This document shows positions 7,344-14,917 of a stretch of 49,849 nucleotides of DNA, in pieces. The translations under genes and the position numbers were made by a program. Position 1 is the first letter of the stretch, and each line of letters starts with the position of its first letter. The DNA comes from Candidatus Cryptoclostridium obscurum (GTDB lineage Bacteria; Bacillota; Dehalobacteriia; UBA7702), in contig CAJFVQ010000013.1 of NCBI GenBank assembly GCA_904420535.1, positions 1-49,849 of the forward strand. The letters run 5' to 3'. Below the pieces are notes generated by a model. The model searched no databases, had not been told where the DNA came from, and saw only the letters and a program-made list of their open reading frames with translations.

Positions 7344-9068
7344 TTATTTTACAATATCACTTCGATCCGTATACACGGTATGAAGCAGTTCGTGACATTT
7401 ATGACTGTTCGGTTTACCGAAAAATTCTCGATACACCATATGGATGATGGGATTTTCATGGGATTTTCGGATTGGCAAATTTTGGTCTGTTGCGTAAACC
7501 GCGTCCATACGTTTTGCCATCTTGCGCCAATCTTTGATGGGATTTCCTCCGCCACCGATACAGCCACCGGGACAGGCCATGATTTCAATAAAATGATACG
7601 GAGATTTTCCGGTTTTCACATCCTCCATGATTTTCCGGGCATTGCCAAGGCCGTGGGCAACGGCAACTTTGACAATGGTGTCCCCTATTTTTACTTCCGC
7701 TTCTTTGACACCTTCAAAACCACGGACTGCTTTAAAATTAATATTTTCCAGAGTTTCCTTGGTTACGATTTCGTAAACAGTGCGAAGCGCTGCTTCCATC
7801 ACACCACCGGTAGCGCCAAAGATTTCGCCGGCACCGGACCCTGTGCCAAAAGGAGCATCAAAGTTGCTTTCCGGCAATTTTGTAAAATCGATTCCCGCAT
7901 ATCGAATCATCTTTGCCAATTCCTGAACGGTAAGCACTGCGTCAATGTCCTGATACCCATCGCGCCCCAATTCTGGCCGCTTGGCCTCAAATTTTTTGGC
8001 AGTACAAGGCATAATAGAAACGCTGCAGATGTCTTGAGGACGTTTCCCCGCCTTCTCAGCGTAATATGTTTTAATCACGGCGCCAAACATTCCCTGTGGT
8101 GATTTACAGGAAGAAAGATTAGGAAGACATTCCGGATAAAAAGCTTCACAAAACTTAATCCACCCGGGACTACAGGAGGTAATCATAGGCAAGACCTCCT
8201 GAGACTCCAAACGCCCGAGAAGCTCCGTTCCCTCTTCCATAATGGTCAAGTCAGCGCTGAAGTCCGTATCAAATACTCGATCAAACCCCAAACGTTTCAT
8301 TGCCGTAACCAAACGCCCGGTACTAACAACACCAGGATCTTCTCCCAAGGCCTCAGCTAATGTAATCCGCACTGCCGGGGCAACTTGAGCCACCACTTCC
8401 TTGGGACTGTCAAGCATTTCCCAAATTACATCGCGGTCGTCATGAACGGTCAAAGCCCCAACAGGGCAAGCCTGTACACATTGGCCACAGTTAATGCAGA
8501 CTGTTTCTGCCAACTGTTTTCCAAAGGCAGGACCGACTAAGGTTTGATACCCGCGTTTCGAGCGAGACAAGGCACAGACGGTCTGCACATCGTTACAGAC
8601 GGAAAAGCAGCGATTACAATCAATACATTTTGAAACATCCCTGGTAATGGATGGAGAGGAAAAATCTTTTTCGCCATTTCCTTTGATTTCCACCGGATAA
8701 CGTACGTTATAATCGAACTGCAAATCCTGGGCAATGGCCTGCAATTCACAGGTACCGTTTTTATCACATTGCAAACAATCCTTTGAATGGTGAGCAAAAA
8801 TCAATTCCAAAATATTTTTTCTTGCCCTGCGAACCCGTTTGGAGGTAGTTTTTACCACCATGCCGTCGCTTACCGGTGTAGAACAGGCCGGGGCCAAAAC
8901 GCGTAATCCTTCTACCTCCACAACGCAAATTCGACAGTTGGCCTTTACTTTTTGATCCGGATGATAGCAGAGTGTTGGGATTTTGATACCTGCTGCCATA
9001 GCAGCATCCAGCAATGTGGCGTTGGCTTCCACTTCTACGGTTTGACCATCGATTGTCACTGTTACCAT
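7344..9068 (-). CDS. hydA: Cytoplasmic [FeFe] hydrogenase catalytic subunit HydA
   Basis: A 574-residue catalytic subunit that interconverts protons and H2 at the H-cluster. N-terminal [2Fe-2S] domain: Cys34, 45, 48, 62. His-ligated [4Fe-4S] site: His94, Cys98, 101, 107. Two ferredoxin clusters: Cys148/151/154/158 and 191/194/197/201. H-cluster motifs: L1 TSCSPGW near 297-303, L2 MPCTAKKFE near 353-361, L3 EIMACPGGCIGGGG near the C terminus. There is no signal peptide. It overlaps hydB by 7 nt in a hydC-hydB-hydA unit, the arrangement of NAD-linked trimeric hydrogenases. L1 has Cys-Ser where the exported enzyme in this window has Cys-Cys. Confidence 0.95.
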   Translation of the reverse strand: MVTVTIDGQTVEVEANATLLDAAMAAGIKIPTLCYHPDQKVKANCRICVVEVEGLRVLAPACSTPVSDGMVVKTTSKRVRRARKNILELIFAHHSKDCLQCDKNGTCELQAIAQDLQFDYNVRYPVEIKGNGEKDFSSPSITRDVSKCIDCNRCFSVCNDVQTVCALSRSKRGYQTLVGPAFGKQLAETVCINCGQCVQACPVGALTVHDDRDVIWEMLDSPKEVVAQVAPAVRITLAEALGEDPGVVSTGRLVTAMKRLGFDRVFDTDFSADLTIMEEGTELLGRLESQEVLPMITSCSPGWIKFCEAFYPECLPNLSSCKSPQGMFGAVIKTYYAEKAGKRPQDICSVSIMPCTAKKFEAKRPELGRDGYQDIDAVLTVQELAKMIRYAGIDFTKLPESNFDAPFGTGSGAGEIFGATGGVMEAALRTVYEIVTKETLENINFKAVRGFEGVKEAEVKIGDTIVKVAVAHGLGNARKIMEDVKTGKSPYHFIEIMACPGGCIGGGGNPIKDWRKMAKRMDAVYATDQNLPIRKSHENPIIHMVYREFFGKPNSHKCHELLHTVYTDRSDIVK

Positions 9069-10324
9069 AGGACGTCTCCCCCTTCCAAAATGCTGATAAA
9101 CTCTTCATTAAAGTTTTTAAGCGCTGAAAGCAAAGGAACCGGAGACATCTGCCCCAAACCACAAAGGGAAGTATCCATCATCACTTCTGCCAATTCTTCC
9201 AAATTTTCCAAGTCACACATACGCCCGACGCCGCTTTTGATTTTGCGAATCAATCGCAGCAGCTGAATAGTACCCTCTCGGCACGGCGTGCATTTGCCGC
9301 AACTTTCGTCGGCAAAAAATTCTAAAGTATTTTCCACAATATCGAGGATATCGTGACTATCATTAATGACCATAACGCCGCCGGCACCCCAAGAAACTCC
9401 ATGGGGACCGATCCTGTCAAGCTCCATGGCAATATCAATTTGAGAGGCACTGATAATAGGTCCGCTGCCGCCGCCTAACTGTACGGCAAGAAGTTCCCCG
9501 CCGCAGACGCCATCGCCAACGTCATAAATCAAATCTCGCAAAGAAATCCCCATGGGAAATTCAAAAATACCGCGACGGTTCAAATTGCCGCAAAGCGTAA
9601 AAAGTTTTGTTCCCGGCGAATCCTCGGCACCAATGGAGCGGAACCATTGCGCTCCTTCTTTTAAGATCACGGAAATGTTTGCCAGCGTCTCCACATTATT
9701 GATCACCGTGGGGCAATCATACAATCCACAAACACCGGGATACGGCGGCCGAAACCGAGATTCTCCCCGTTTTCCCTCAATGGACTCAATCAGCGCCGTT
9801 TCTTCCCCGCAGACATAAGCTCCGCCGCCGGAGACCAAAGCGATCTCGAAATCCACACCGCTACCTAAAATATTTTTTCCCAAATATCCTGCCTGACGCG
9901 CATTTTCCATGGCTTGGCGCAACACGGGAAACAGATAGGGATACTCCGCTCGCAGATAAATGAATCCTTGACTGGCACCGACAGCGTAGCCGGCAATAAC
10001 CATACTTTCGATCAGGCTCAGCGGGTCCCCACGCATTAAAATGCGATCTTTATTGGTAGCAGGTTCCCCTTCGTCAGCATTGCAAATAATAAATTTCTGC
10101 TTTGCCAGCATATCGCGGACGGTACGCCATTTAAGCCCCACGGGAAAACCGGCACCGCCGCGGCCGAGTAACCCCGAGGCAATGATAACATCTATCACCT
10201 CTTGGGCTGGCATGGACAGGGCATTTTCCAACCCCTGGAACCCTCCGTTTGCCCGAAAATCTTCCACAGAAACGGGATCCATATTGCCGACATTGCGCAA
10301 AAGGATTCGGGTTTCCTCCATCAT
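9062..10324 (-). CDS. hydB: Hydrogenase NuoF-like subunit HydB (short form)
   Basis: A 420-residue flavoprotein of the NuoF family that links NAD(H) to the hydrogenase. Visible motifs are GRGGAGFP near residue 54 (NADH/FMN site), CNADEGEP, the SGGGAYVCGEETAL block and a [4Fe-4S] site ESCGKCTPCREG with a more distal cysteine. Classical HydB of trimeric bifurcating hydrogenases is about 540-625 residues, with an N-terminal thioredoxin-like domain and a C-terminal 2[4Fe-4S] domain. Both are absent here, so ferredoxin-dependent bifurcation is uncertain and simple NADH linkage is possible. It overlaps hydC and hydA, so a three-gene unit is clear. Confidence 0.9.
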   Translation of the reverse strand: MMEETRILLRNVGNMDPVSVEDFRANGGFQGLENALSMPAQEVIDVIIASGLLGRGGAGFPVGLKWRTVRDMLAKQKFIICNADEGEPATNKDRILMRGDPLSLIESMVIAGYAVGASQGFIYLRAEYPYLFPVLRQAMENARQAGYLGKNILGSGVDFEIALVSGGGAYVCGEETALIESIEGKRGESRFRPPYPGVCGLYDCPTVINNVETLANISVILKEGAQWFRSIGAEDSPGTKLFTLCGNLNRRGIFEFPMGISLRDLIYDVGDGVCGGELLAVQLGGGSGPIISASQIDIAMELDRIGPHGVSWGAGGVMVINDSHDILDIVENTLEFFADESCGKCTPCREGTIQLLRLIRKIKSGVGRMCDLENLEELAEVMMDTSLCGLGQMSPVPLLSALKNFNEEFISILEGGDVLW

Positions 10325-10806
10325 ACCACCCCCTGCTGATACTGGGAAAGAATTTCTCTAATTTTATCCGGTGTTAAGTTGCTGTAAGTCTTATCATTAA
10401 TCATCACAGAGGGAGATGATTCACAAAGACCGATACATTCGCAAAATTCTACGGTAAATAGCCCGTCGTCGGTGGTATCACCGGGTTCTACTTCCAAAAA
10501 GTCACAAATCGCCTGGGCCACGTCTCTTGCGCCGCAAATATGACACGGGGCGCTTTTGCACATGCGTATAATATATTTTCCCCGGTTTTCCGTGGAAAAC
10601 CGGGAATAAAAAGTAATATAATCATAAAGTTTTGATTCCGGAATACCGGTAAAATTGCTGACGACTTCAATGGTCTCTCTAGAAAAGCTGTTATTCGTCA
10701 ACGACTGCATTTCCAAAAGAACCTCCATCAGGCGTTCTTTGGATTCTTTATAGATCGCTGCCAAGCTTTGAATTTCTTGAATCGTTTCACTTGATAAAGT
10801 TTTCAT
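10321..10806 (-). CDS. hydC: Hydrogenase NuoE-like subunit HydC
   Basis: A 161-residue thioredoxin-fold [2Fe-2S] protein of the NuoE/HydC family. An N-terminal helical region precedes a C-terminal domain with cluster cysteines in CKSAPC and CECIGLC. GAGGAGG lies before the ATG at 10806; the frame extends upstream to 10860 without a better start. It would pass electrons between the HydB flavin and HydA clusters in the cytoplasm. Its TGA overlaps the hydB ATG. It lies 106 bp downstream of the FNT channel gene on the same strand and is probably co-transcribed with it. Confidence 0.92.
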   Translation of the reverse strand: MKTLSSETIQEIQSLAAIYKESKERLMEVLLEMQSLTNNSFSRETIEVVSNFTGIPESKLYDYITFYSRFSTENRGKYIIRMCKSAPCHICGARDVAQAICDFLEVEPGDTTDDGLFTVEFCECIGLCESSPSVMINDKTYSNLTPDKIREILSQYQQGVV

Positions 10807-10912
10807 AAAAATTTCCTCCTCTAAACAAGAATGGAAATGGAAGGACATAACTTTTCTCAATCACGTACAAGAAAAGAAACGATTGAAATAAACTGAAGCG
10901 GTATCTTCACAT

Positions 10913-11755
10913 TTAAGCCGCCGCGCTGTCCGACTTGCTTTTATCCGCCTTCCGGCCGGCATGAAGATAAGTGAAATAATAGAACATACCGACAAAAATG
11001 GCACCGCCGACAATATTCCCCAGGGTAACGGGAATCAAATTTGCCGTGAAGAAGTTCCCGAAAGTCAAAATATCAACAGAGCCCTGGGCCGCCAAAATTC
11101 CAGTGGGAATAAAAAACATATTGGCGACACTATGCTCAAATCCGCAGAGAACAAAGGTGAAGATAGGAAAGAAGCAAGCAAAAATTTTCCCAATAATATC
11201 TTGCGCCCCCAAAGACATCCATACGGCGAGACAGACCAACCAGTTGCAGCCGATACCCCGCAAAAATGCGGCCCCCCAGTCATAGGACATTTTCGTTTGG
11301 GCGGTTGCCACAGCTTTTGCGCCAAAAGCAGATAATTCACCGTTTTGGAATAGGAATCCTCCCCAATAAACAATGGCAACAATAATCAGCGCGCCGATAA
11401 AGTTGGCAATAAATACGGCAATCCAGTTTCGCAGCAGTTGCGGCAAGGTGGTACGCCGTTCTAAAAAGGATATCGCAACATACATGTTATTACCTGTGAA
11501 TAGTTCCGCACCGGCTACCACCACCAGAATAAGACCAACCGTAAAGGCCGCTGCTCCGGCCGCCTTATTCAACCCAGAGGCAGCCCAATCGCCGACCCAT
11601 CCGGAACCAATGGTTAAACAAGCCACTGCGGCAAAGGCAATATAAGCCCCTGCCAATATCCCCGGCAGAGAAATTTTTGCCACTGACATTTTACCCTTTT
11701 TCTCGCCAAGATTTGAAGCACTCTTCGCGATTTCATTTGGAGCCAAAAAACTCAA
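10913..11755 (-). CDS. Formate/nitrite transporter family channel (FocA-like)
   Basis: A 280-residue membrane protein of the FNT family with six predicted helices. Family motifs visible: GAYIAFA in the first helix, GAELFTGNN, the central GIGCNWLVCLAVW, and CGFEHSVANMF with the pore histidine seen in FocA. The start is TTG with AAAGGAGG upstream. Formate is the likely substrate because fhs, fchA, folD and metF lie upstream in the same direction; hydrosulfide, nitrite or acetate channels share the fold. The gene begins about 30 bp after the tatC hairpin, so it may be reached by read-through or by a promoter within the tatC end. Confidence 0.88.
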   Translation of the reverse strand: MSFLAPNEIAKSASNLGEKKGKMSVAKISLPGILAGAYIAFAAVACLTIGSGWVGDWAASGLNKAAGAAAFTVGLILVVVAGAELFTGNNMYVAISFLERRTTLPQLLRNWIAVFIANFIGALIIVAIVYWGGFLFQNGELSAFGAKAVATAQTKMSYDWGAAFLRGIGCNWLVCLAVWMSLGAQDIIGKIFACFFPIFTFVLCGFEHSVANMFFIPTGILAAQGSVDILTFGNFFTANLIPVTLGNIVGGAIFVGMFYYFTYLHAGRKADKSKSDSAAA

Positions 11756-11777
11756 CTTGATTCCCTCCTTTACTTGG

Positions 11778-11813
11778 GGATAAAAGACGGCGCCGACACA
11801 AGGTACGGCGCCG
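11778..11813 (-). terminator. Hairpin after tatC (terminator or partial attenuator)
   Basis: CGGCGCCG occurs at 11788-11795 and 11806-11813, forming an 8-bp GC stem with a 10-nt loop. On the minus strand it is followed by TCTTTTATC. It sits 38 bases after the tatC stop and about 30 bases before the FNT gene start. The T-run is short, so termination may be partial and allow some expression of FNT-hydCBA from the upstream operon. Confidence 0.6.
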
Positions 11814-11850
11814 AACCCCTATCCCTTGATTTTACATATAGTTCATCTCA

Positions 11851-12588
11851 TTAATCTGTTTTTACAAGACTGCGCTCTTTTTTCCTTTCAACGCGTTTTG
11901 CGATTAGAATACTGATCTCCCACAGAATCACCATGGGGATCAACAATAACAATTGAGAAACCACGTCAGGTGGTGTAAGAATCGCCGCCAAAATGGCGAG
12001 AATCACAATGACATACTTTCTGCTTTTCACCAATGTGCTCACTTGGAGAACGCCTACTTTGGTCAAAGCCAATACAACCATGGGTAAAAGAAACACCAGG
12101 CCGAAAGGAATGATAAAACTCGTTAAGAACTCTACGTATTTACTAATGGTAAGCATTGGCACGGCTGTGCCTTCTCCTGTGGTGACAAAAAAGTTGATCG
12201 TAAGCGCCAGTACTACAAAATAGGCAAAACAAACACCTAGGATAAAAAGCAATAATGATAAAAAGTAGATCAGAGCAAAAGCTTTTCGCTCATTCTGATA
12301 TAACGCCGGACGTAAAAAGCGCCAAAAGAAGAAGGAGATGGCCGGAAAAGCTGCGATAAAACCAGCAATGAAGCAAACCTTCATTTCTGTAAGCCACACT
12401 TCCCCCAATGTCGTATAAACGACATCAATTCCGAATTGGCGGATGGGAGCAAGAACAAAATCCATCAGTTCGTCGCAAAACAGGACAAAGATAATGATAA
12501 AGCAAGCCAATAAACTAATCACGCAATAAATCAGAACTTTGCGTAATTCCGATAAATGCTCCAGAAAAGCTTTTTTCGTATCGGTCAA
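11851..12588 (-). CDS. tatC: Sec-independent protein translocase TatC
   Basis: A 245-residue polytopic membrane protein that recognises twin-arginine signal peptides. TatC hallmarks are HLSELRK at the N terminus, the FxxPAL-type segment RPALYQNERKAF, and six hydrophobic segments. I chose the TTG at 12588, 5 nt after AAGGTGG; the frame runs to a GTG at 12597. It lies in one run with tatA, two hydrogenase partner genes, a Tat-signal hydrogenase and a TatB-like gene. A dedicated translocase for the exported hydrogenase is therefore likely, although it may be the only Tat system in the cell. Confidence 0.93.
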   Translation of the reverse strand: MTDTKKAFLEHLSELRKVLIYCVISLLACFIIIFVLFCDELMDFVLAPIRQFGIDVVYTTLGEVWLTEMKVCFIAGFIAAFPAISFFFWRFLRPALYQNERKAFALIYFLSLLLFILGVCFAYFVVLALTINFFVTTGEGTAVPMLTISKYVEFLTSFIIPFGLVFLLPMVVLALTKVGVLQVSTLVKSRKYVIVILAILAAILTPPDVVSQLLLLIPMVILWEISILIAKRVERKKERSLVKTD

Positions 12589-12630
12589 AGACACCACCTT
12601 ATTTCCTGATTCTTATTTGTCCCTTTCGAC

Positions 12631-12864
12631 TCATTCTTCAGAACCTTTGTCTTTTGATTGTTCCGTAGTATCCTTTGTATTTTCTGCCGGCTCTTCGGAA
12701 GTATCTTTCGGCGGGTCATCTTTTTTATCGGGGGTGTTGACTTCTTCCTTGAACTCTTTGATGCTGCGTCCTAAAGACTTACCGACACCAGCCAGTTTAG
12801 AACCGCCAAAGACAATCAATACCAATACGATAATTAAAATAATTTCCCACGCGCCAAGTCTCAT
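12631..12864 (-). CDS. tatA: Twin-arginine translocase protein TatA
   Basis: A 77-residue protein with one N-terminal membrane helix (WEIILIIVLVLIVFG), the FGGSKL hinge, an amphipathic helix (AGVGKSLGRSIKEFKEE) and a long acidic tail. This is the TatA/E pattern. ATG at 12864 has AAAGGAG 7 nt upstream; the in-frame ATG at 12870 is too close to that site. It lies between hybB-like and tatC, with 33-39 nt gaps. TatA forms the export pore for folded proteins, here presumably the hydrogenase and its ferredoxin partner. Confidence 0.92.
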   Translation of the reverse strand: MRLGAWEIILIIVLVLIVFGGSKLAGVGKSLGRSIKEFKEEVNTPDKKDDPPKDTSEEPAENTKDTTEQSKDKGSEE

Positions 12865-12903
12865 AACCATTCTCCTTTCAAACGATAGCTAATATTGGGT
12901 GCA

Positions 12904-14124
12904 TTACTGTGAAATGCCTTGGCCTTGTTGCGAATCCTTTTTCGATGTCCGAATCTGACCAATCGGCGGACGAGAGACCGTATCATTATGTTTCTCGTTT
13001 TTCCCCCGAATTATCGGTAAGTTTTCAATCGCGAAAAGATAACACAAAATAATCAGGCAAGTAAGACCGATCACCAGCCAAATTTCCATCCAACTGGGAG
13101 AATAAGGCACACCGGCATAGTCGGCCATACCGGTAAAGACAAAATTAAAACGGTTCAGCAGTATTCCGGCAACGCCGCAGAGTGCAGCAATCAACTGCAT
13201 ACTGCCTTTTTTAATCCAAGGAGAAAAGATGATCACCGCAGGGACCACAAAACCAACAATGGTTTCCAGAAGGAACATATTCCCTTCCATTCCACCGGAG
13301 AAAACTTCTCCCCAGGCGCCTCTCACCGAAAGATCAATGATTTTAAGGACCAGATACAATATGATAACAGCGCCGGCGATCCGCAGTAAATTTACAATCA
13401 TACGATCATCAGAAACCTTACGATAATGACGGTTGACGAGACGATATTCCAATGCCACAAAACATAGACCTCCGGAGAAAGAGGTGATCAGGCAGGCCCA
13501 AGGCAAATATTGAGAATACCAAATCACATTTAATTTCGTGGGCATTGCCAAGTAAATTGCACCGTAAGCCGCTTCCTGACCGAAAGGTAAAATACTAGCA
13601 ATCAGCACAATGACCGGCATAAAGAAACCAACAATAATCTTTACCCAAGGTTTGTAGCGATCCCCCCAGACCTCTACTAATTCAAGGAATTGTAAAATGA
13701 GGTATAAGGTAATGCAGATGGCAACCTCATATAATGGAGAAGTCCAGGCAAAGGAAACGAAGAACCAATAAAAGTTATCCCAACGCCCGATCTCAATAAA
13801 AAGTACAAGGAACACCAAGACATAACAGAAGAAGGACATTAATAAAGCGCGCCGTCCCAAAGGCTTAAACTGTTTGATATGGAGTACATGGCCTAAAATT
13901 CCCACAGCAAAACCACAGGCTCCCAAGGCACTGAGCACCAAATCAGCGTAAATCCAAAAGCCCCAGGGCCATTCATTGGACAGATGGGTTGTATCGCCCA
14001 AGCCGTTCAGCAGACGATAGACCATAATGAAAATACCAAAAACAGCCAACAAAAGAAGGATCCAGCGCGTTAAAGTGAACCGAAAACACGCTTTTTTGTT
14101 GATTCTTAAATTATAATCAAACAT
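12904..14124 (-). CDS. NrfD/HybB-family membrane subunit of the exported hydrogenase
   Basis: A 406-residue integral membrane protein of the NrfD/HybB family with about ten predicted helices and a polar, basic C-terminal tail. The first helix is followed by the conserved WPWGFWIYADLVLSALGACGF segment of HybB-like proteins. Members exchange electrons between a membrane quinone and an extracytoplasmic iron-sulfur partner. It overlaps the hybA-like gene by 8 nt. With that gene and the Tat-exported hydrogenase it forms a module like E. coli HybOABC, but with an [FeFe] catalytic subunit. Quinone use is inferred; no quinone biosynthesis genes are in view. Confidence 0.88.
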   Translation of the reverse strand: MFDYNLRINKKACFRFTLTRWILLLLAVFGIFIMVYRLLNGLGDTTHLSNEWPWGFWIYADLVLSALGACGFAVGILGHVLHIKQFKPLGRRALLMSFFCYVLVFLVLFIEIGRWDNFYWFFVSFAWTSPLYEVAICITLYLILQFLELVEVWGDRYKPWVKIIVGFFMPVIVLIASILPFGQEAAYGAIYLAMPTKLNVIWYSQYLPWACLITSFSGGLCFVALEYRLVNRHYRKVSDDRMIVNLLRIAGAVIILYLVLKIIDLSVRGAWGEVFSGGMEGNMFLLETIVGFVVPAVIIFSPWIKKGSMQLIAALCGVAGILLNRFNFVFTGMADYAGVPYSPSWMEIWLVIGLTCLIILCYLFAIENLPIIRGKNEKHNDTVSRPPIGQIRTSKKDSQQGQGISQ

Positions 14125-14917
14125 TTTCGTTTCCTCCTTTCTCTTTCATCTTTTCCTCTTCCAGACGAAGACGGCGTTTTGTATACAGCCCCAGTGCACC
14201 AAAGAGAACGGCGCCGCCGGCAAAAATCCCCGGTTTCCATTTGGAATAGTCGTGAAGTGTCGAAGGAATGCTCTTTGTCGGAACGTTGGTGGGGAAGCCC
14301 AACTGTTCAAAAGGCACATCGGAGATATAGAGCCAACGAGTACCTCCACCTTGGGTTTCTCCATAGACCTCATTCACATAACGAGAGTCATTGGCGATGG
14401 TTTCCTTGGCTTGAGCCAATAATTCATCCCGATCCCCAAAGGTCATAGCGCCGGTGGGGCAAACAGAGGTGCAAGCTGGTTTTTCATTCCCGGCCAATTT
14501 ATCGGCACATAATTGACATTTCATAATCGAAGGGAACACCTTATCCCATTCGTATTTGGGAATATCATAGGGACACGCAATCATACAGTAACGGCAACCA
14601 ACGCACTTTTTGGGATCGTAAACCACCGCGCCGGTACTTTCCACCACAATGGCTTTGGCAAAACATACCGCCACACAAGATGGATCTAGGCAATGCATAC
14701 ATTGATGTTTGGCAAAACGCAACACATCTTCCTTATCGGTGACGGTGGTAGCGTCATGATACTGAATTGTGGTCCAGGTTTGGGCGCCCAGCTTAGCGTC
14801 GTAACCGTGGGCATTCCCCCCTTCGTATTCCAAATCATTCCACAATTTACATGCCACAGTACAGCTTCCACAGCCAACACATTTAGTCACATCAAATAAA
14901 ACGCCACTGTTTTGCAT
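14117..14917 (-). CDS. HybA-like four-cluster ferredoxin with C-terminal membrane anchor
   Basis: A 266-residue electron-transfer subunit. Cysteine groups for four [4Fe-4S] clusters are visible: CVGCGSCTVAC near the N terminus, CMHCLDPSCVAVC, CVGCRYCMIACPYDIP, and CQLCADK with CTSVCPTGA. Near the C terminus lies one membrane helix (GIFAGGAVLFGALGLY) followed by a basic tail, as in HybA and FdnH. It has no Tat signal of its own, so export would be as a complex with the hydrogenase. Its start overlaps the hydrogenase stop by 1 nt and its end overlaps the NrfD-type gene. Confidence 0.92.
   Translation of the reverse strand: MQNSGVLFDVTKCVGCGSCTVACKLWNDLEYEGGNAHGYDAKLGAQTWTTIQYHDATTVTDKEDVLRFAKHQCMHCLDPSCVAVCFAKAIVVESTGAVVYDPKKCVGCRYCMIACPYDIPKYEWDKVFPSIMKCQLCADKLAGNEKPACTSVCPTGAMTFGDRDELLAQAKETIANDSRYVNEVYGETQGGGTRWLYISDVPFEQLGFPTNVPTKSIPSTLHDYSKWKPGIFAGGAVLFGALGLYTKRRLRLEEEKMKEKGGNENV

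Noticed and set aside
7380-8102. A 240-codon plus-strand open frame opposite hydA
   Set aside because: Antisense to the conserved hydrogenase domain, with no ribosome site and no family resemblance.
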